From an uncultured Bacteroides sp. (GTDB lineage: Bacteria > Bacteroidota > Bacteroidia > Bacteroidales > Bacteroidaceae), in NCBI GenBank assembly GCA_905197435.1, contig CAJJYX010000044.1, forward strand, positions 1 through 19,563: a DNA stretch of 19,563 nt, written 5' to 3'. This document shows, in pieces, positions 15,692 to 19,563 of this stretch (the stretch's first letter is position 1; each line of letters begins with the position of its first letter). Both the position numbers and the translations under genes were made by a program. Below the pieces are notes generated by a model. The model worked only from the letters and a program-made list of their open reading frames with translations. It had not been told where the DNA came from and did no database searches.

Positions 15692-17332
15692 ATGGCAACA
15701 ACACCTCCGTTCAAGTATCAGCCCATGTTCGAGAAAGGGAAAGATACTACTGAGTATTATCTGCTTACGAAAGATTACGTGTCAGTAAGCGAGTTTGAAG
15801 GAAAACCTATCCTGAAGATTGAAAAAGAAGGTTTGACGGCAATGGCCAATGCGGCTTTCCGCGATGTATCGTTCATGTTGCGTCGTTCGCACAATGAGCA
15901 GGTTGCTAAGATTTTGAGCGATCCCGAAGCAAGCGACAACGATAAATACGTGGCACTCACCTTCCTGCGCAATGCAGAGGTGGCATCCAAAGGGGTACTT
16001 CCTTTCTGCCAGGATACGGGTACTGCCATCATTCACGGTGAAAAAGGACAGCAGGTATGGACCGGCTACTGTGATGAAGAAGCTCTCTCACTGGGTGTTT
16101 ACAAGACATATACCGAAGAGAACCTGCGTTATTCCCAGAATGCTCCCCTTACCATGTACGATGAGGTGAATACGAAGTGTAACCTTCCGGCACAGATTGA
16201 TATTGAGGCTACGGAAGGTATGGAGTATGAGTTCCTTTGTGTGACCAAGGGCGGTGGCTCTGCCAACAAAACTTATCTTTATCAGGAGACAAAAGCCATC
16301 CTGAACCCCGAAACATTGGTTCCATTCCTCATCTCGAAGATAAAGACGCTGGGTACGGCTGCTTGTCCTCCCTATCATATCGCACTCGTTATCGGCGGTA
16401 CTTCTGCCGAGAAGAACCTGCTGACAGTGAAGCTGGCTTCCACCCACTTCTACGACAACCTGCCTACTACCGGCAATGAGTTCGGCCGCGCTTTCCGCGA
16501 CGTGGAACTGGAAAAACTGGTGTTGAAAGAAGCTCATAAGATTGGGCTTGGAGCACAGTTCGGCGGTAAGTATCTAGCTCATGATATACGCATCATCCGT
16601 CTGCCGCGTCACGGCGCTTCCTGTCCCGTGGGCTTGGGCGTTTCCTGCTCTGCCGACCGCAACATTAAATGTAAAATCAATAAGGAAGGCATTTGGATTG
16701 AAAAACTCGACAGCAATCCGGGTGAGTTGATTCCGGCAGAACTTCGTAAGGCCGGTGAAGGCGATGTGGTGAAAATCAACCTGAACCAACCGATGGCCGA
16801 TATCCTGAAGGAGCTGACCAAGTATCCGGTTTCCACCCGTTTGTCTCTGAACGGAACCATTATCGTGGGTCGTGACATTGCACACGCCAAGCTGAAAGAG
16901 CGCTTGGACCGTGGCGAAGACCTTCCGCAGTACATCAAGGATCATCCCATCTACTATGCCGGTCCTGCCAAGACTCCCCAAGGAATGGCTTGCGGCTCCA
17001 TGGGACCGACTACTGCCGGACGTATGGACCCGTATGTAGACCTCTTCCAAAGCCACGGCGGTAGCATGATTATGCTTGCTAAGGGTAACCGTAGCCAGCA
17101 AGTGACGGATGCCTGCCAGAAGTACGGTGGTTTCTATCTCGGCTCTATCGGTGGTCCTGCCGCTATCTTGGCACAGAACAACATCAAGAGCATCGAATGC
17201 GTGGAATATCCCGAACTCGGCATGGAAGCCATCTGGAAGATTGAGGTGGAAGACTTCCCTGCATTCATTCTGGTAGATGATAAGGGCAATGACTTCTTCA
17301 AGCAACTGAAGCCTTGGAATTGCAGTAAATAA
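15692..17332 (+). CDS. Class I fumarate hydratase, iron-sulfur dependent
   Basis: This catalyses reversible hydration of fumarate to malate. In Bacteroides it works mainly in the reductive branch that leads to succinate and propionate, in the cytoplasm. The 546-residue length equals that of single-chain class I fumarases of the FumA/FumB type, with the N-terminal Fumerase and C-terminal Fumerase_C domains fused. Three Cys positions fit the [4Fe-4S] ligands: Cys106 in PFCQDTGT, Cys225 in GTAACPPYH, and Cys319 in [10 protein letters not shown]. The C-terminal domain shows [20 protein letters not shown] near 425-445 and [13 protein letters not shown] near 475-490, typical of the family. The ATG at 15692 follows an A-rich leader and gives the usual N-terminus. 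It is monocistronic by appearance, with its own promoter and a strong terminator. The fourth iron of such clusters is oxygen-labile, which fits an anaerobe. Confidence 0.96.
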   Translation: MATTPPFKYQPMFEKGKDTTEYYLLTKDYVSVSEFEGKPILKIEKEGLTAMANAAFRDVSFMLRRSHNEQVAKILSDPEASDNDKYVALTFLRNAEVASKGVLPFCQDTGTAIIHGEKGQQVWTGYCDEEALSLGVYKTYTEENLRYSQNAPLTMYDEVNTKCNLPAQIDIEATEGMEYEFLCVTKGGGSANKTYLYQETKAILNPETLVPFLISKIKTLGTAACPPYHIALVIGGTSAEKNLLTVKLASTHFYDNLPTTGNEFGRAFRDVELEKLVLKEAHKIGLGAQFGGKYLAHDIRIIRLPRHGASCPVGLGVSCSADRNIKCKINKEGIWIEKLDSNPGELIPAELRKAGEGDVVKINLNQPMADILKELTKYPVSTRLSLNGTIIVGRDIAHAKLKERLDRGEDLPQYIKDHPIYYAGPAKTPQGMACGSMGPTTAGRMDPYVDLFQSHGGSMIMLAKGNRSQQVTDACQKYGGFYLGSIGGPAAILAQNNIKSIECVEYPELGMEAIWKIEVEDFPAFILVDDKGNDFFKQLKPWNCSK

Positions 17333-17346
17333 TAAGTCATTTATAC

Positions 17347-17397
17347 AATACAGAAAAGCCGTTCATGGAGTTATCTCCGGAACGGCTTTTCTGTATT
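17347..17397. terminator. Bidirectional intrinsic terminator between fumarase and the TolC-family gene
   Basis: A perfect 18-bp stem, left arm 17347-17364 and right arm 17380-17397, surrounds a 15-base loop with a small inner GGAG/CTCC pairing. The arms include AAAAGCCGTTC and GAACGGCTTTT, so each strand has a T-run at the end of the stem. This fits termination of both convergent genes. Confidence 0.9.
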
Positions 17398-17447
17398 GAT
17401 AGGTTCTGTTGGGCTTCAGTTCGGATAATCGTACGGATTATTTTTGC

Positions 17448-17720
17448 CTATTCCATATAGCGTGCCACTTTCCCGCTGATTTGCAGCAAGGAAATCTCAC
17501 ATAACTTGGTATCATACTCTGCGGATAGAATGCGTTCTTCCGCATCCAGAAGGCTTTTTTGTGCTTCGCGCATTTCGATACCGGAAAGGTTCCCCAGCAT
17601 GTAGCGTTCCATGGCAATCTCATGGTTTTCCTTTGCGGCGACGAGGTTCTGGCGCTCCAGATTCAGCATTTGCAGGTTATTTTGGTAGGCTTGCCATAAG
17701 TTGCTGAGGTCGGCTCGCAG
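17448..17720 (-). pseudogene. C-terminal fragment of a TolC-family outer-membrane efflux protein
   Basis: The last 90 codons of a TolC-like channel of a tripartite efflux system, ending at TAG 17448-17450. The sequence is the second long helical hairpin and returning strand of the family ([57 protein letters not shown]). This pattern is typical of Bacteroides TolC proteins. The upstream part is missing: at about 17720 the frame runs directly into E. coli piuC sequence. The fusion happens to stay in frame and creates a 126-codon ORF (17448-17828), which is not a natural gene. The rest of this tolC, and any RND or MFP partner genes, would lie on the true Bacteroides contig. Confidence 0.8.
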
Positions 17721-17735
17721 GGCTTGTTCCAGTTG
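17718..17735. other. Chimeric junction between Bacteroides and E. coli sequence
   Basis: Left of about 17720 the minus-strand frame reads as a Bacteroides TolC helix ([15 protein letters not shown]). Right of it the same frame reads as the start of E. coli PiuC ([13 protein letters not shown]). From memory, E. coli PiuC continues with EWVDG after this Ala, so the match ends at about 17721. TolC helices of this type can also read LEQALRADL, so a short microhomology may have promoted the join. Base composition and codon use change here as well. Confidence 0.85.
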
Positions 17736-17792
17736 TTCGCGAAACCGGGCGACGTCCTGTGGCGATAACACGCCGGGAATGTGGTACATCAT
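17721..17792 (-). pseudogene. piuC: piuC (ybiX) 5' fragment, PKHD-type iron/2-oxoglutarate hydroxylase
   Basis: The first 24 codons of E. coli piuC are present, starting [14 protein letters not shown] with the ATG at 17792, and then cut by the junction. A GGAG ribosome-binding site lies about 8 bases upstream (17800-17803 on the minus strand). The complete protein is about 225 residues and is an Fe(II)- and 2-oxoglutarate-dependent hydroxylase-family member encoded beside fiu. All catalytic residues lie in the missing part. Recognition rests on my memory of the E. coli protein and on the neighbour fiu. Confidence 0.85.
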
Positions 17793-17803
17793 ACAAGTTC
17801 TCC

Positions 17804-17826
17804 AAAAAGTGGGGCCTGCGCCCCAC
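17804..17826 (-). terminator. Hairpin with T-tract between fiu and piuC
   Basis: On the minus strand GTGGGGC-GCAG-GCCCCAC forms a perfect 7-bp GC-rich stem with a 4-base loop, followed by TTTTT. It lies 7 bases after the fiu stop and its T-tract abuts the piuC ribosome-binding site. It is a likely partial terminator that lowers piuC expression relative to fiu. Confidence 0.7.
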
Positions 17827-17833
17827 ATCTGAA

Positions 17834-19563
17834 TCAGAAATGCATATTGGCCGTGAGCAGGAAGGTTCTTGGCTCGCCCGGGTGATAACGGTAGCCGCTC
17901 TTGTTGATTGAGGCGACGTAATCGGTATCAAACAGGTTGTAAACGTTTAGCTGGAAGTCGAGATTGCGATTAACCCGATACCCCAGTTTGGCATCGGCGA
18001 CCCAGTAACCTTCGGTAAACGCTGGCGTTCCCACCGCGCCGTCTGAACCTTTATGCATACTACCGATATAGCGTGCGCCTGCGCCAACAGAGATATCGTC
18101 GGTTGCCTGATATTGGCTCCATAAGGTGAAGGCGTGCTCCGGGGTATACGGCAGCGATGAGGAACCATCCTGGGCAACATCTTTGCCGTTTTTGATGGTT
18201 GCTTTTTGCTGGGTATAGCCGCCAATCACCTGCCACGCGGGAGTGATATTCCCGGCCACGGATATCTCATAGCCTTCGACACGTTTCTTACCGTATTGCG
18301 AGTAAGTTCCGTCATCATTTTGCTCAACTTCATTTTCGATATCAGTACGGAACAGCGCGGCGGTGAGCAACAGGCGTTTATCCAGAACCTGCCATTTGGT
18401 GCCAATCTCGCTGGTGTTGGCTTTTTGCGGTTTAAAATCGGTGCGGTTGGCACTGTTACCGCTGCCAGACTGCGCAAGGGCGAAGTTGTTGCCGCCCGGA
18501 GGCTGCTGGGAAACGGCATAGTTAATATAGACATTGCCGTTTTCCGTCAGGTGATACAGCGCCCCGGCTTTCCAGTTCACCAGATTGCCCGACTTGGCGG
18601 TATCGACGGTGGTGACCGGAGAACCTTTTGCCACGCCAGCAGGGCAGGTGATGGCACCGCGTCCGCTGCCGCCGCAGGCGGTGGCACTGTCATATTCTGT
18701 ATGATAATTATCCAGACGGATCCCGCCGTTCAGCTCAAAATCACGGGTGATTTGCAGCGTATCAAAGGCGTAAATTGCGAAGGTATCCGTCTGACCATTG
18801 GCGTTTGCGCCGTTGCGCGTCAGGCCGCCGGGATGAATGCTGCTGTCAGGATGATAAATATTCACTGCCGGTAACGTCACCGGATTAACGCCATAGTTAG
18901 TCTGCGTTTCACGGGTAAATTCCACGCCGGTACTGACATCATGACCGATAGAACCGGTATAGAACGTCGAGGTCAGGTTGGTCTGGTTGGTGAGAATTTT
19001 ATTACTCACATCTTTGGTATTCGCCGTGCGTGACCAGGTCCAGCTATTCACATCGCTGGTGGGCTGGGTAATATTCGACGCCCCGCCCATAATCGCCGTC
19101 ATCAGGTAATCCTGCTTTACGCGCGACCAACGGGTAGTATTGCGAATGGTGGTGTTATCGTTGATGTCGTGCTCAAAACGCATGGTAGCGGTGTCGGTGG
19201 TCGAATCGTCGTAATCGGAATCCGTGCCGTAAAAGTTATGAGTATCAACTTTTCCGGAATGATTCAGAGCCGCTGTTCCCGCAGATGGGGCAGAATAACC
19301 CGGCAAACCGATGGTCGGAATGCCGCCGTCTGGCGTGTTGTGCTGGGTGACATGCAGATAATTAAGATACAAACGATTCGCTGTACCAAGGCCAAAAGCG
19401 ACAGAAGGGGCGACGCCGTAACGCTCATTTTTGACTTTGTCGCGTCCGGCATCGTGCGTTTTTTCGCCCATTACATTCAGGCGCACCGCAGTGGTATCAC
19501 CAATGACCTGATTGACGTCCAGCGTGCCGCGGCGGAACCAGGCGCTGCCAATACTGGCGGAGG
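17834..19563 (-). CDS. fiu: Fiu, TonB-dependent catecholate siderophore receptor, 5' part beyond the window
   Basis: Fiu is an E. coli outer-membrane receptor that imports ferric catecholates such as dihydroxybenzoylserine and catechol-bearing antibiotics, using TonB. The frame runs unbroken to the window end. It gives 575 residues, from [16 protein letters not shown] to the terminal NMHF, about residue 186 to the end of the usual 760. The signal peptide, TonB box and most of the plug are therefore missing. The barrel contains a stretch typical of Fiu ([15 protein letters not shown], a probable disulfide loop) and the C-terminal TonB-receptor signature [20 protein letters not shown]. The protein agrees with E. 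coli Fiu as I remember it, almost residue for residue. In E. coli the gene is iron-repressed through Fur, but its promoter is outside this window. GC content and codon choice are visibly higher and enterobacterial compared with everything left of 17720. Confidence 0.95.

Noticed and set aside
17448..17828. A 126-codon ORF that looks like a novel small protein
   Set aside because: It is an in-frame chimera of E. coli piuC and a Bacteroides tolC end, plus non-coding codons before the piuC ATG.
17721..19563. Horizontal transfer of fiu-piuC into Bacteroides
   Set aside because: There is no mobile element, attachment site or repeat at the join, both genes at the join are broken, and the E. coli side shows no amelioration. 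An artefact explains it better.

Overview
The first ~17.7 kb look like Bacteroides (order Bacteroidales). Support comes from two SusC/SusD outer-membrane pairs, lipoproteins with short lipoboxes, A-rich ribosome-binding leaders and promoters of the Bacteroides type with a TAnnTTTG -7 box. The last ~1.84 kb (about 17721-19563) are enterobacterial: the C-terminal three quarters of the E. coli siderophore receptor Fiu and the first 24 codons of piuC (ybiX). The two parts meet inside two unrelated coding sequences, so the join is most likely an assembly or cloning chimera.

Layout. (1) 1-4709: a susC-like cassette lacking its 5' end, followed by its susD. (2) 4731-6498: an oppositely oriented AAA ATPase/DUF4143 gene and a mostly non-coding region rich in small dyads. 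(3) 6450-12101: a second 5'-truncated susC cassette, its susD and a third lipoprotein gene, closed by a terminator. (4) 12218-15559: hflX and a DUF4954 gene as a likely operon. (5) 15614-17332: a class I fumarase with its own promoter and a 5'-terminal hairpin in the predicted mRNA. (6) 17347-17720: a bidirectional terminator and the 3' end of a TolC-family gene. (7) 17721-19563: E. coli piuC and fiu fragments.

The most interesting system is the pair of susC cassettes. Both lack a start codon, signal peptide and most of the N-terminal CarboxypepD_reg-like domain. Both begin at the same codon, inside a 96-bp perfect direct repeat (1-96 and 6450-6545) that runs from non-coding sequence into the reading frame. 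After about 22 shared residues the proteins diverge. This fits silent cassettes of a susC shufflon: a recombinase would join one cassette to an expression site elsewhere that supplies promoter, signal peptide and N-terminal domain, so the cell switches which SusC/SusD nutrient importer it displays. Shufflon-type susC switching is known in Bacteroides, so the principle is not new, but this locus and its repeat may be. Neither a recombinase nor an expression site lies in the window.

The remaining genes are ordinary housekeeping functions: ribosome rescue (HflX), fumarate/malate interconversion and efflux. No rRNA, tRNA, CRISPR array, insertion sequence or glycoside hydrolase was seen.
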